A stretch of DNA of 64,000 bases, taken from contig NZ_FQUP01000002.1 of assembly GCF_900129325.1 (NCBI RefSeq), forward strand, positions 1-64,000, given 5' to 3'. Under the pieces are notes generated by a model. The model was not told the origin of the DNA, searched no databases, and saw only the letters and a list, made by a program, of their open reading frames with translations. Made by a program: the position numbers and the translations under genes. Origin of the DNA: Kaistia soli DSM 19436 (GTDB taxonomy: Bacteria; Pseudomonadota; Alphaproteobacteria; Rhizobiales; Kaistiaceae). Below, piece after piece: positions 27,402 through 35,999 of the stretch. Numbering within the stretch: the first letter of the stretch is position 1; each line of letters begins with the position of its first letter.

Positions 27402-27556
27402 CTGGACCTTTTCCCAATGCTGAAAACCCTAGTCGATTCAAGCGCCGGGAACAAATACCCAGCGTTTATGCTGCATTGCGAAAGCCTCGGGTCAATGAAT
27501 GCTGCACGTTTTCAGGCATTGCCAAGCAGGTGGATTCGGTGCTTAGTTCGATTTGT

Positions 27557-27568
27557 CGAAACGGTTCG
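27557..27568. promoter_or_regulatory. LacI-type operator candidate before the fucosidase operon
   Basis: CGAAACGGTTCG matches the 27390-27401 palindrome at 11 of 12 positions and is palindromic except for one pair. It lies 119 bases before the fucosidase start. The two sites are 167 bases centre to centre, a distance at which LacI-type tetramers or dimer pairs can loop DNA. No other gene is seen in the 27375-27686 gap. Confidence 0.5.
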
Positions 27569-27686
27569 GCAATCACCGTTCGATGGATCGTCCCGTGGCG
27601 GGCCGGTCCGGGCGGATTCCGGCTGTCGTCTTGCTGAGGCTTTGGCCGAACGAGGCGGGCTGACGGCTGCGTGGGAGGATGAGACA

Positions 27687-29000
27687 ATGGCGTCGGATCT
27701 TCGGTCTCTGGCTCTGCCGGAGGAGAAGAAGGCATGGTTTACACACGACCGGCTGGGCATGTTTGTTCATTGGGGCCTCTATGCCCTGCCCGGCAGGCAT
27801 GAGTGGATCAAGAACTACGAACAGATCGACGACCAGAACTATCAGGCCTACTTCGATCATTTCGATCCCGATCTTTACGATCCGGCCGATTGGGCGCGCC
27901 GCGCCAAGGCAGCGGGCATGAAATATGTGGTGCTAACGACCAAGCACCATGAAGGCTTCTGCCTCTGGGACAGCAAACATACCGATTACAAGGTCACCAA
28001 CACGCCTTATGGCAAGGACCTGTTGCGCCCCTTCGTCGATGCGTTCAGGGCAGAAGGTCTGCGCGTTGGCTTCTACTATTCTCTGATCGACTGGCATCAC
28101 CCCGATTTCCCGGTCGACCCGCATCATCCTCAGCGCAATGCCCCCGACGCTGCCAAGCGCAACGAGGGTCGCGACGTCACGCGGTATGCCGCTTATATGC
28201 GCGATCAGGTGCGCGAGCTGCTGACGGATTTCGGCAAGATCGATGTCATCTGGTTCGACTTCTCCTATCCGCAGCGCGAACTGAACGGCCTCAAGGGCAA
28301 GGGCCATCGCGACTGGGAGAGCGAGGCGTTGGTGCGCACCGTGCGCGAACTCCAGCCGGACATCATCATCAACAACCGGCTCGACCTCGCCGGCCTGCCG
28401 CCCGATATCGTCACGCCGGAACAGTATGTGCCGCGCGCCTGGCCGGAGCGGAACGGCAAGCGCGTGACCTGGGAAGCCTGCCACACCCTGTCGGGATCCT
28501 GGGGCTATCATCGCGACGAAGCGACGTGGAAGAGCCCGGAACAGCTCGTGCAGCTTCTCATCGACAATGTCGCGATGGGCGGCAACTTGCTGATGAATGT
28601 CGGGCCGACGGCTCGTGGCACGCTCGATCATCGCGCCAAGGCCGCGCTCGACGTCTATGCGGACTGGATGACTCTGAATGCGCGCAGCATCTATGGCTGC
28701 ACGGAATCGAAGCTGCCCGCGCCGCGCGACTGCCGCTACACGCAGAACGGCAATCGCCTCTATCTCCATATCTTCAACTGGCCGTTCCGCCACATCCATC
28801 TCGATGGCCTCGGCGGCGGCAAGGTGGAATATGCGCAGTTCCTTCATGACGGCAGCGAGGTAAAATGGCTGCCGCCTTCGGAACTCACGCTCTGGAGCAA
28901 CACCGAGATGGAGGTCCGCTCGGATTCGCTGACGCTCGAGCTTCCGGTCAAGAAGCCGCCCGTCGTCGTCCCTGTGATCGAGATTTTTCTGAAGGCCTGA
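27687..29000 (+). CDS. GH29 alpha-L-fucosidase, short form
   Basis: This 437-residue glycoside hydrolase removes terminal alpha-L-fucose. The family signatures are LGMFVHWGLYALPGRHEW at residues 23-40, KHHEGFCLWDS at 86-96 and the nucleophile region IDVIWFDFSYP, with D191 as the likely nucleophile. There is no signal peptide, so it is cytoplasmic and acts after import. After the catalytic barrel the protein has only a short beta domain. ATG 27687 follows a GGAGG at 27674-27678; the frame upstream to 27417 crosses the operator region. It is the first gene of an operon with a CUT1 importer. Confidence 0.9.
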   Translation: MASDLRSLALPEEKKAWFTHDRLGMFVHWGLYALPGRHEWIKNYEQIDDQNYQAYFDHFDPDLYDPADWARRAKAAGMKYVVLTTKHHEGFCLWDSKHTDYKVTNTPYGKDLLRPFVDAFRAEGLRVGFYYSLIDWHHPDFPVDPHHPQRNAPDAAKRNEGRDVTRYAAYMRDQVRELLTDFGKIDVIWFDFSYPQRELNGLKGKGHRDWESEALVRTVRELQPDIIINNRLDLAGLPPDIVTPEQYVPRAWPERNGKRVTWEACHTLSGSWGYHRDEATWKSPEQLVQLLIDNVAMGGNLLMNVGPTARGTLDHRAKAALDVYADWMTLNARSIYGCTESKLPAPRDCRYTQNGNRLYLHIFNWPFRHIHLDGLGGGKVEYAQFLHDGSEVKWLPPSELTLWSNTEMEVRSDSLTLELPVKKPPVVVPVIEIFLKA

Positions 29001-29108
29001 GCGGGCCCATTGCTACGGGGCGTGCTGCGAAATCAGCCGCCCCCTGCCAACAGCAAGAGCTGCAGAAGCGGCCAGTGTCGTGATGACTGTCCAGTTGGAG
29101 GAAATCGA

Positions 29109-30338
29109 ATGGACATCTTGAAGAATGCCGCCCGGCTCGCCGCCGCAGCGGGCTGCGCGCTTGTGATGAGCACGGCGGTGCGCGCCGAGCCGGTGACGCT
29201 CACCTGGTTCATGTGGTCCGGCTCGGACGCCGAAGTGTCCGCCTGGAAGCATGTCGCGGGCCTCGTCACCGAGAAGTATCCCGACATCAAGATCGAGTTC
29301 CAGACGGCCTCGTGGCCGGATTACTGGACCAAGCTGCCGGCGCTCGCCGCGTCCGGCCAGCTGCCGGACATCATCAGCCTCCAGAGCATGCGCACGCCCG
29401 GCTTCGCCAACCTGTTCGAGCCGCTCGACCCCTATGCGAAGAAGGACGGTTTCGACCTGGCCGCATTCGACACGTCGATCGTCCAAGGCTTGACTGATGA
29501 CGGCGGCCTTCGCGCGCTGCCTTATGATTTCGGCCCGATGGTCATGTTCTACAACCAGGACATGTTCGAGAAGTACAAGGTCGAGGAGCCGAAGGTCGGC
29601 TGGACCAACGACGACTTCTTGAAGGCTGCCAAGGCTCTCACCGTCGACGGCAATTACGGCACGGCACAGTCGGTGCCCGACGTCTTCTTCGCCTATGCCC
29701 GCTCGGCCGGCGCCAACTATTTGAAGGATGGCGCGCTCGACCTGACCAATGAGCCGCTCAAGGCCGCTTTCCAGAGCTATGTCGACGTCGTCGCCAAGGA
29801 CAAAGTCGCCCCGCTCTTCCCGGCAAGCGGCACCCCGTCAGGCGCCCAGGCCAATGGCCGCTTCGTCGCGGGCTCGGTCGCCATGTATGTCGACGGCCCG
29901 TGGAGCCTCATCAACGTCAAGGACTCCGTCAAGTTCAAGGTCGGCATCGCGCCGCTCCCCGCTGGCGCCGCCGGCAGCATCAGCCTTTCGGCCGGCTCGG
30001 GCTTCGGTATCGCCAGCACCAGCAAGCACAAGGATGAAGCCTGGAAGGCCCTCCAGGTGCTGACCGGCCCCGAGGCCGAGGAGTATCTGGCCTCGAATGG
30101 ACGCGCTTTCGCCGCGCGCAACGCGCAGCAGAAGTTCTGGTACGAGTCGGCCGCCAAGGGCGTCGCCAATGCCCAGGCGACGATCGAAGCCGCACTGAAG
30201 ACCGCCGAGCCGTACAAGACCACCGCCGAGTGGAACACGGTTTCGCAGCTCTTCGAGCAGTATGCGCCGCTTGCCTTCGCAGGCTCGCAGTCCGCAGCGA
30301 CGACACTCGACCAGATCCAGCAGCTTTCCGAGCAGTAA
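29109..30338 (+). CDS. CUT1 ABC transporter sugar-binding protein (system 3)
   Basis: This 409-residue periplasmic binding protein has a Sec signal peptide to about residue 25 (VMSTAVRAEP). Mature-domain elements include VTLTWFMWSGSDAEVSAW and LPYDFGPMVMFYNQDMFEKY in the cleft region, as in family-1 binding proteins for oligosaccharides. ATG 29109 follows GGAGG at 29097-29101. It stands 108 bases after the fucosidase gene and before two permeases. The ligand is probably a fucosylated oligosaccharide, because the neighbouring enzyme is a cytoplasmic fucosidase. Confidence 0.9.
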   Translation: MDILKNAARLAAAAGCALVMSTAVRAEPVTLTWFMWSGSDAEVSAWKHVAGLVTEKYPDIKIEFQTASWPDYWTKLPALAASGQLPDIISLQSMRTPGFANLFEPLDPYAKKDGFDLAAFDTSIVQGLTDDGGLRALPYDFGPMVMFYNQDMFEKYKVEEPKVGWTNDDFLKAAKALTVDGNYGTAQSVPDVFFAYARSAGANYLKDGALDLTNEPLKAAFQSYVDVVAKDKVAPLFPASGTPSGAQANGRFVAGSVAMYVDGPWSLINVKDSVKFKVGIAPLPAGAAGSISLSAGSGFGIASTSKHKDEAWKALQVLTGPEAEEYLASNGRAFAARNAQQKFWYESAAKGVANAQATIEAALKTAEPYKTTAEWNTVSQLFEQYAPLAFAGSQSAATTLDQIQQLSEQ

Positions 30339-30350
30339 GCTGATGGATCC

Positions 30351-30377
30351 GCGGGGCGGCTCCTCCCGCCGCCCCGC
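30351..30377 (+). other. Intercistronic hairpin after binding-protein gene (system 3)
   Basis: A perfect 10-bp stem, GCGGGGCGGC (30351-30360) with GCCGCCCCGC (30368-30377), has a 7-base loop. It lies 12 bases after the binding-protein stop and 32 bases before the permease start. With no T run after it, it should let some transcription pass. Confidence 0.65.
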
Positions 30378-30409
30378 ATTTCGACCGCAATCGACGTTAT
30401 GAGGATCGC

Positions 30410-31339
30410 ATGAGTTCGAAGCTGGCGGCCGCCCCTTCGCGGGCTGGCACGGGGCGAGCGAAAGCCATCCTGAAGGATGACAGGCGCGCCGCATTCTGGT
30501 TTCTGCTGCCGAGCTTCCTTGGGCTCACCATCTTCCTGCTGGTTCCCCTCGCCGCCTCGCTGGTGCTGAGCTTCACGAACTGGCAGCTCATCGGACAGTC
30601 GAAATTCGTAGGCTGGCGCAACTACGTCAATCTGATCTCCCTTGATCCCAGCTTCTGGCAGGTCCTGCGTAACACTTTCCATTTCACGATCGAGTATCTT
30701 GTCCTCAACATCGTGATCTCGGTCACGATGGCGGTGTGGATCTCAAATCTTCGCTGGGGCAAGAGCTTCTTCCGCCTGATCTTCTTCTTGCCGACCTTCA
30801 CGCCGCTGATCGGCTCGGCCATCGTCTGGCTGCTGATATTCACGCCGGGCGGCTTCGCAGACTTCATCTTCTCGACCCTGCATCTGCCGATCCCCAACCT
30901 CTTGACCAGCCCCGACCTCGCCCTGCAGGCGATCGTCATCGTCTCGCTATGGTCCGGCTTCGGCTACAATCTGCTGTTGTTCGGCGCGGCGCTCGAGGCC
31001 ATCCCGCAGAGCTATCTGGATGCAGCCGCCATCGACGGTGCCTCATCCTGGCAACGGTTCTGGCGGATCAAGCTGCCGCTCATCTCGCCAACGCTGTTCT
31101 TCGGCACCGTGATGACGGCGATCACCAGCCTGCAGGTATTCGACCAGGTCTATGCGCTGACGCGCGGCGGCCCCGGCTCAGCAACGGCAACGCTCGGCTT
31201 CTCGATCTACCGGACGGGCTTCGCCGCCTACAAGATGGGCTACGCCTCGGCGATCGCCTGGGTGCTGTTCGTCATCATCATGGCCCTGACGATCCTCCAG
31301 CTCCGCGTCCAGCGGCGATGGGTGCATTATGACCTTTGA
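30410..31339 (+). CDS. CUT1 ABC transporter permease, MalF/UgpA type (system 3)
   Basis: This 309-residue permease has a first membrane helix at about residues 28-50 and a large periplasmic loop after it. The EAA-type loop, LDAAAIDGASSWQRFWRI near residue 203, contacts the ATPase. Its end overlaps the next permease start by 11 bases. The N-terminal 25 residues are polar and extended, as in many UgpA-type permeases. Confidence 0.9.
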   Translation: MSSKLAAAPSRAGTGRAKAILKDDRRAAFWFLLPSFLGLTIFLLVPLAASLVLSFTNWQLIGQSKFVGWRNYVNLISLDPSFWQVLRNTFHFTIEYLVLNIVISVTMAVWISNLRWGKSFFRLIFFLPTFTPLIGSAIVWLLIFTPGGFADFIFSTLHLPIPNLLTSPDLALQAIVIVSLWSGFGYNLLLFGAALEAIPQSYLDAAAIDGASSWQRFWRIKLPLISPTLFFGTVMTAITSLQVFDQVYALTRGGPGSATATLGFSIYRTGFAAYKMGYASAIAWVLFVIIMALTILQLRVQRRWVHYDL

Positions 31340-32183
31340 CGAGACCCATCATTCGCCCACCCAGCGCGTCGGCGGCATCCTGCTGCATGTCGGCATCGTG
31401 CTGGCCGCGATCGCATTCCTGTTCCCGTTCTTCTGGATGGTAACCAACGCGATCCGGCCAAACGCCGAAGTCCTCGCTGTGCCGCCGCAGCTCTTCCCGA
31501 GCGACTGGCAATGGTCCAACTTCGTCTATGCTTGGCTCTATCTGCCGTTCGGGCGCTTCTTCCTGAACAGCGTCATCGTCGCCGGCGGCATCACCATCCT
31601 GACGCTGACCGTCTCCAGTATGGCGGCCTATGCCTTCGCCCGGTTGCGCTTCCCGTTCAGCGACAGCCTCTTTGTCGTCTATCTAGCGACCTTGATGGTG
31701 CCGCAGGCTGTCATCGTCATCCCGCTCTTTCTGATGATGAGCTGGCTCGGCTGGATGAACAGCTTCCAGGGCCTGATCCTGCCGATGGCTTTCTCGACCT
31801 TCGGCACCTTCATGCTCCGGCAGTATTTCCTGCAGATCCCAAAGGAACTCGAAGAGGCGGCGATGATCGAAGGCTGCTCGCGCTTCACGATCTTCCTGCG
31901 CATCATCCTGCCGCTGTCGCGGCCGATGCTCGGCCTGCTTGCCCTATTTACCTTCACCGGGCAGTGGAATTCGTTCCTCTGGCCGCTGATCATCGTCAAC
32001 GGCCCTGATTATTCAACGATCCCGCTCGGCCTGACGCTCTTTCAGAGCCAGCAGGGCGTGCAGTGGAACTACATGATGGCCGGTTCGACGATTTCGATGC
32101 TGCCCGGCATCCTGCTGACTCTCGCGCTGCAGCGCTACATCTTCAGCGGCATCGCCATGGGTTCGGGCTTCGGCGGTCGCTGA
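31329..32183 (+). CDS. CUT1 ABC transporter permease, MalG type (system 3)
   Basis: This 284-residue permease has six helices. The EAA loop, LEEAAMIEGCSRFTIFLRI near residue 178, departs slightly from the usual R-L-D-G-A wording, with I-E-G-C. It is last in the fucosidase operon, which again has no ATPase gene. It faces the GHL6-like gene across a strong hairpin at 32235-32260. Confidence 0.9.
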   Translation: MTFDETHHSPTQRVGGILLHVGIVLAAIAFLFPFFWMVTNAIRPNAEVLAVPPQLFPSDWQWSNFVYAWLYLPFGRFFLNSVIVAGGITILTLTVSSMAAYAFARLRFPFSDSLFVVYLATLMVPQAVIVIPLFLMMSWLGWMNSFQGLILPMAFSTFGTFMLRQYFLQIPKELEEAAMIEGCSRFTIFLRIILPLSRPMLGLLALFTFTGQWNSFLWPLIIVNGPDYSTIPLGLTLFQSQQGVQWNYMMAGSTISMLPGILLTLALQRYIFSGIAMGSGFGGR

Positions 32184-32234
32184 CGCGCCGGCGGGGCAAA
32201 GCCCCGGGCAGACAAACTCAAACAGAAATAAAGA

Positions 32235-32260
32235 GCGGCGCCGGCCTGAGCCGGCGCCGC
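32235..32260. terminator. Bidirectional terminator-like hairpin
   Basis: A perfect 11-bp GC stem, GCGGCGCCGGC (32235-32245) with GCCGGCGCCGC (32250-32260), has a 4-base loop. It lies between two convergent genes, 51 bases after one stop and 8 bases from the other. The flanks are AT rich (AAATAAAGA on one side, AATCATTAT on the other) but lack a clear T run, so termination may be partial or Rho-assisted. Confidence 0.65.
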
Positions 32261-32268
32261 AATCATTA

Positions 32269-34326
32269 TCAGACGCCTTCGAGAACCAGCGCGCTGTGGA
32301 TATGCAGCCGCGGCAGCGTTACCTGCACCCGTCCATCATCCAGCATCTGCCAGTCGACATCGGCACCGGTCATCGCGTCATAGATGCGACCAGGCTTTGC
32401 TGGCAGGCGGAGGCTTGCCGTGACCGGTCCGATCGCCGGGATATCCTCGATCATCTCAAGAACGCGCTTGTGGCCACGCTCGAATGCCGACGGCACAGCC
32501 TTGCCGCGCACCTGCGGCGAGCCATAGAGGAGATGCAGGATATGCCGGTTCTCCGATGCCTGGTGCGTGAGCGCCACGCGGCCGGACGAGGGCAGATCCG
32601 TCTCAAGCACCGGATCGGGCATCAGCCGGCGGATGAGACCGCGGATGATGTACTTGTACAGCGGCTGACCAAAGGCGTGGTACATCTCGAAGATCGGGAA
32701 GGCCACATAGCCGATGCCGCGATACTCGGTGACACCCGCACCGATCGTGCCTGCCGTCGGATCATCCGGCGTGTGTTGGTGCGAGCAATAGTGCCGGTAG
32801 GTGCGGTTGAAGTAGGACGGCACGATCGAGGCGAGCACCGTCGCTGCGCCGCTGACAATCGTCTCACCCGTGCCGTACATGACGAACGGCGATTCCGGCA
32901 GACCGGCATCGAGCGCGTCCGGATCGGCCCTGAGATAAGACGGGTTGAACTCGACAGGCCCGTTCGCGGATTCAAGTCCGAGATCGAGCGCAAACCCATC
33001 CGCGTTGATGCCGGAGCTTCCTGACAGGATCAGCTTGCCGCCAGCGGCGACATAGCGCTCAAGCCGCGCTGCGAGCTCCGCGTCGATCGGAATCGAATCG
33101 GGCAGGATCAGCAGCCGATAGGGATCGAACGACGCCGTGCCGTCGAGCACGTCGAAGGGCAGCTTCAGTTCCTGAAGCATCTGCGCCGCGCCGTCGTCGC
33201 TCTGATTGTTGCGCGCACCAACGGGATGGAAATATTCCGCGGCGAGGATCGCGATCTCGGACACCTGCTTCGCGCCCGCGAGGAACGGCTCTAGCTTGGC
33301 GATCCGCTCATAGGCAGGCGCGATCGACTTGTAGGTGTCGTGGTTGATGGCGCCGTTCGGATGCAACTGGTCACCGACCAGGCATTTTGCGCCGAGCGCC
33401 ACCATCTGCGCCGTCTCATACATCAGCGCCTGCTGGCTCTTGAAGCCGCCGAACTCGCCCCACGAGGTATGGAACTTGCCGGTCTGGCCCAGGAAGTCGA
33501 AACCGAGCGGCGCGGCATAGCGTGCGCTCGAGGGGAAGTGATCATAGCCCCAGCCCCCTGTCGGCAGGCTTTCCAGCTCGAGATGGGAATAGGTGGCGAA
33601 GCGCTTCTGGCCCTGTTTGTGGATGTGGCCGCAATTGTAGAAGACGCGCAGTCCCGGGAATTCGGCGAAGATGGCGTCCGAAATATACTGGCGGAACTCC
33701 TCGTTGACGGCCTCGTCGTTCTTCAGGCGGTCATCGGCATTTTCGGGGTCGAGGCCTTCGGCGAGCATGCGGCCGATACAGGCCGAGCAGACGCAACCGG
33801 GCGTCAGCACGATGTCGAAGAACAGGCCCGGCGTCTTGTAATTCGAGGCGACTTCACGCGCCTGATCGAGGATGTAGTCGCGGAAGCCCTGATGGTTGAG
33901 GCAGATCGTGTGCCAGGCCGGGCTCAGCTGCTTGAGGCTGGAGATGTCGTCCGGCTTCTCGTGCTGGAAATGATTGTCCGCAGCCATCACCCGCCATTCC
34001 GGATGCTCGCGCGCAGTCAGTTCGTCCCACTGCACGGAGATATAGACCGGCACCTCGATATCGGCAGCGGCGCAAGCCTTGATCATGTCGCCCATGAGGT
34101 CGGGGCGCGTCAGGTGCGGATGCGGCTTGCCGACCTTGGTCGGGTAGTAGGACCAGCCGTGATGGCACTTGGCGAAGACGGTGATCGAATCGACATTGGC
34201 AGCCTTGAGCGTCGCGACGAAGTCGTCGGGATCGAAGGCCGAGCCGACACCCGGAATATGTTCCGATGTGTGGAAGTCGAGATGGATCTGGCGGTAGCGC
34301 AGCGGCTTGAATGGCGTCGCGGGCAT
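32269..34326 (-). CDS. GHL6-like putative glycoside hydrolase with trimerisation-type domain
   Basis: This 685-residue protein has an N-terminal TIM-barrel that resembles the uncharacterised GHL6 family (PF14871): the first strand YRQIHLDFHTSE at residues 10-21, then VDSITVFAKCHHGWSYYPT near 45-63, and GLFFDIVLTPGCVCSACI near 178. A glutamine-amidotransferase-like region like the beta-galactosidase trimerisation domain follows at about residues 365-480, then a beta domain. There is no signal peptide. It faces the GH29 fucosidase operon and may act on the same imported glycoside. The fold placement is moderate in confidence, and I cannot name the catalytic acids. The enzyme activity is not known. 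Confidence 0.7.
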   Translation of the reverse strand: MPATPFKPLRYRQIHLDFHTSEHIPGVGSAFDPDDFVATLKAANVDSITVFAKCHHGWSYYPTKVGKPHPHLTRPDLMGDMIKACAAADIEVPVYISVQWDELTAREHPEWRVMAADNHFQHEKPDDISSLKQLSPAWHTICLNHQGFRDYILDQAREVASNYKTPGLFFDIVLTPGCVCSACIGRMLAEGLDPENADDRLKNDEAVNEEFRQYISDAIFAEFPGLRVFYNCGHIHKQGQKRFATYSHLELESLPTGGWGYDHFPSSARYAAPLGFDFLGQTGKFHTSWGEFGGFKSQQALMYETAQMVALGAKCLVGDQLHPNGAINHDTYKSIAPAYERIAKLEPFLAGAKQVSEIAILAAEYFHPVGARNNQSDDGAAQMLQELKLPFDVLDGTASFDPYRLLILPDSIPIDAELAARLERYVAAGGKLILSGSSGINADGFALDLGLESANGPVEFNPSYLRADPDALDAGLPESPFVMYGTGETIVSGAATVLASIVPSYFNRTYRHYCSHQHTPDDPTAGTIGAGVTEYRGIGYVAFPIFEMYHAFGQPLYKYIIRGLIRRLMPDPVLETDLPSSGRVALTHQASENRHILHLLYGSPQVRGKAVPSAFERGHKRVLEMIEDIPAIGPVTASLRLPAKPGRIYDAMTGADVDWQMLDDGRVQVTLPRLHIHSALVLEGV

Positions 34327-34798
34327 TTCGTTCCCTTCGAGACAGTGTTGCGGGCGTCGGAGAAGGTGGATTCCCCGGCGCTGTGTGGTTGACCGGAGGG
34401 CGTGACGGAACGTCGAGCCGTCCGCCGCCCCCGTCGATCGGGAAGTGCCGGAAATCGCGGCCAGCCGAGCGTGGCGCAGCCTATTTGCCGCGTCTCGCGC
34501 GCTCCTCCCAAAAGCGTTGGAAGGCGAAAGCAGAAACGTCTCGCCTCCGATGAAACGATATCAACTAACGATGGCGATGAGAAGGCGGCGAGGTCGATTT
34601 AGCCCATAGGACGACGCCGGGGTCGTGACATTTTTCATGCCGACGCCTCGCCCGGGACGGGGTCTACCGGTCGCTTGAGGCCGGGTCTCTTCGGATGCAA
34701 TGCGAGACGTCGCGTCGCCAGGCGGGAGCGCGCTTCACAGCGAACCCGGCCAGGCGTCGATCAACGATTGCGACAGGTGGAACAGCCGACGCCGCCGC
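34327..34798. other. 472-base gap with no supported gene
   Basis: It must hold the promoter of the GHL6-like gene (minus strand, near 34327-34420) and the 3' end of the cytochrome transcript. I see no strong hairpin, operator-like palindrome or protein-like frame. Confidence 0.5.
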
Positions 34799-35416
34799 TC
34801 AGGGACAGGCAGCGCCGCTCTTGACCCACGCGGCGACGAGCGCGCCGGCCTCTTTCTGCGTGCCTGGCGCCGGCGTGCGGCCGACGCCGGGATGCCAGGC
34901 CCAGCCGACCAGCGTGTCGGCACCGATATGATCGATCAGGTCCTCGGGCGTCCGTCCGCCGTTGCGGGCCGGGTCCTTGATCTGCTGGCAGATTTCAGAC
35001 AGCGTTTTGCCCTGCCAGCCCATTTCGAGCGGCGCCAGATGCCAGGCCGGATGGCCAGGGATACGGCCCTGATCGAAATTCGCGCCCTGATGACAGGTGT
35101 TGCAGCGCATGCTGACGAGACCCATGCCATCTGGTCCACGGAACACCGGCGGCTCATGCGGCCGCATCATATCGCCCTGGCTCGGGCGGTTGCCGGCCGG
35201 ATGGCAATTGAGGCAGCGCGGGCTCTCCAGCACCTTGCCGAGTTCGGTGAAATAGGCGGCCGAACGCTGCACCGGGTCGGTGATCGCGGCAAAGCTTTCA
35301 GGCGAGGCGAGCGTCCGCGACGTGTCCGAGGAGACGGCCATCCCTGTCGCGGCAAAAACCAGCCCGTTGGCAAGCACCGGCACCACCAGCAGGAGCAACC
35401 ATTTCGGTCTCGTCAT
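34799..35416 (-). CDS. Diheme c-type cytochrome partner of Mo-hydroxylase
   Basis: This 205-residue secreted cytochrome has an N-terminal hydrophobic signal or anchor (residues 6-28) and two heme-binding motifs, CLNCH (68-72) and CNTCH (105-109). The second half is typical of the cytochromes encoded beside isoquinoline-oxidoreductase-type enzymes. It probably accepts electrons from the Fe-S subunit and passes them to the respiratory chain. ATG 35416 is chosen because the longer frame to 35506 adds a polar stretch before the signal peptide. It begins 67 bases after the Fe-S subunit gene on the same strand. Confidence 0.82.
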   Translation of the reverse strand: MTRPKWLLLLVVPVLANGLVFAATGMAVSSDTSRTLASPESFAAITDPVQRSAAYFTELGKVLESPRCLNCHPAGNRPSQGDMMRPHEPPVFRGPDGMGLVSMRCNTCHQGANFDQGRIPGHPAWHLAPLEMGWQGKTLSEICQQIKDPARNGGRTPEDLIDHIGADTLVGWAWHPGVGRTPAPGTQKEAGALVAAWVKSGAACP

Positions 35417-35483
35417 CGCTTCCTCCGCGGCATGCCGCTCATCCCAACTCATGTCGAAGAGGCCGTTCGGCCCTTGCCGGCCG

Positions 35484-35999
35484 TCAGACCAGGTAACGGC
35501 CCGCATCGGCGAGGATCACGGCGCGCACCGCCTCGTGATATTTGACGTAGCCCGTGCAGCGGCAGAGATGCCCGTCGAGGGCCTCGGCGATGACCGCCTC
35601 AAGCGTTGCGCGCGGCACCGGCGTCTTTTCGAGCCGCTCCAGCAACACCTGACCCTCATTGAGGAAGCCCGGCGTGCAATAGCCGCACTGGAACGAGAAA
35701 TGCTCGATGAACGCCGTCTGCAGAGGCGTCAGCACGCCATCCTTCGCATGGCCCTCGATGGTGCGAATGGCCTTGCCATCGAAATTCGCCGCCGGGACAA
35801 CACAGGTCGGATTGGTGTGGCTGGACCCATCCGGCATGTCGACGATGACGGCGCAACTCAGACACTGCGCGGCGCCGCAGCCGAACTTCGTCCCGGTCAT
35901 GCCGAGCTGTTCTCGCAGGAAATCATTCATCGTGAGGTCATCACGGACCTCAAACGGGCCGAGCGTGCGGCCATTGACGCTGAGCGACAGGGTCGTCAC
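35484..35999 (-). CDS. (2Fe-2S)-binding subunit of a molybdenum hydroxylase
   Basis: This 171-residue subunit carries two [2Fe-2S] clusters and relays electrons from the Mo site. The plant-type cluster uses C41, C46, C49 and C66 (GCGAAQCLSC then HTNPTC). The second cluster uses C105, C108, C146 and C148 (QCGYC and CRC). The length and order match IorA/CoxS. There is no signal peptide; it would be co-exported with the Tat-dependent large subunit. Its start overlaps the large-subunit stop by four bases. Confidence 0.92.
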   Translation of the reverse strand: MTTLSLSVNGRTLGPFEVRDDLTMNDFLREQLGMTGTKFGCGAAQCLSCAVIVDMPDGSSHTNPTCVVPAANFDGKAIRTIEGHAKDGVLTPLQTAFIEHFSFQCGYCTPGFLNEGQVLLERLEKTPVPRATLEAVIAEALDGHLCRCTGYVKYHEAVRAVILADAGRYLV

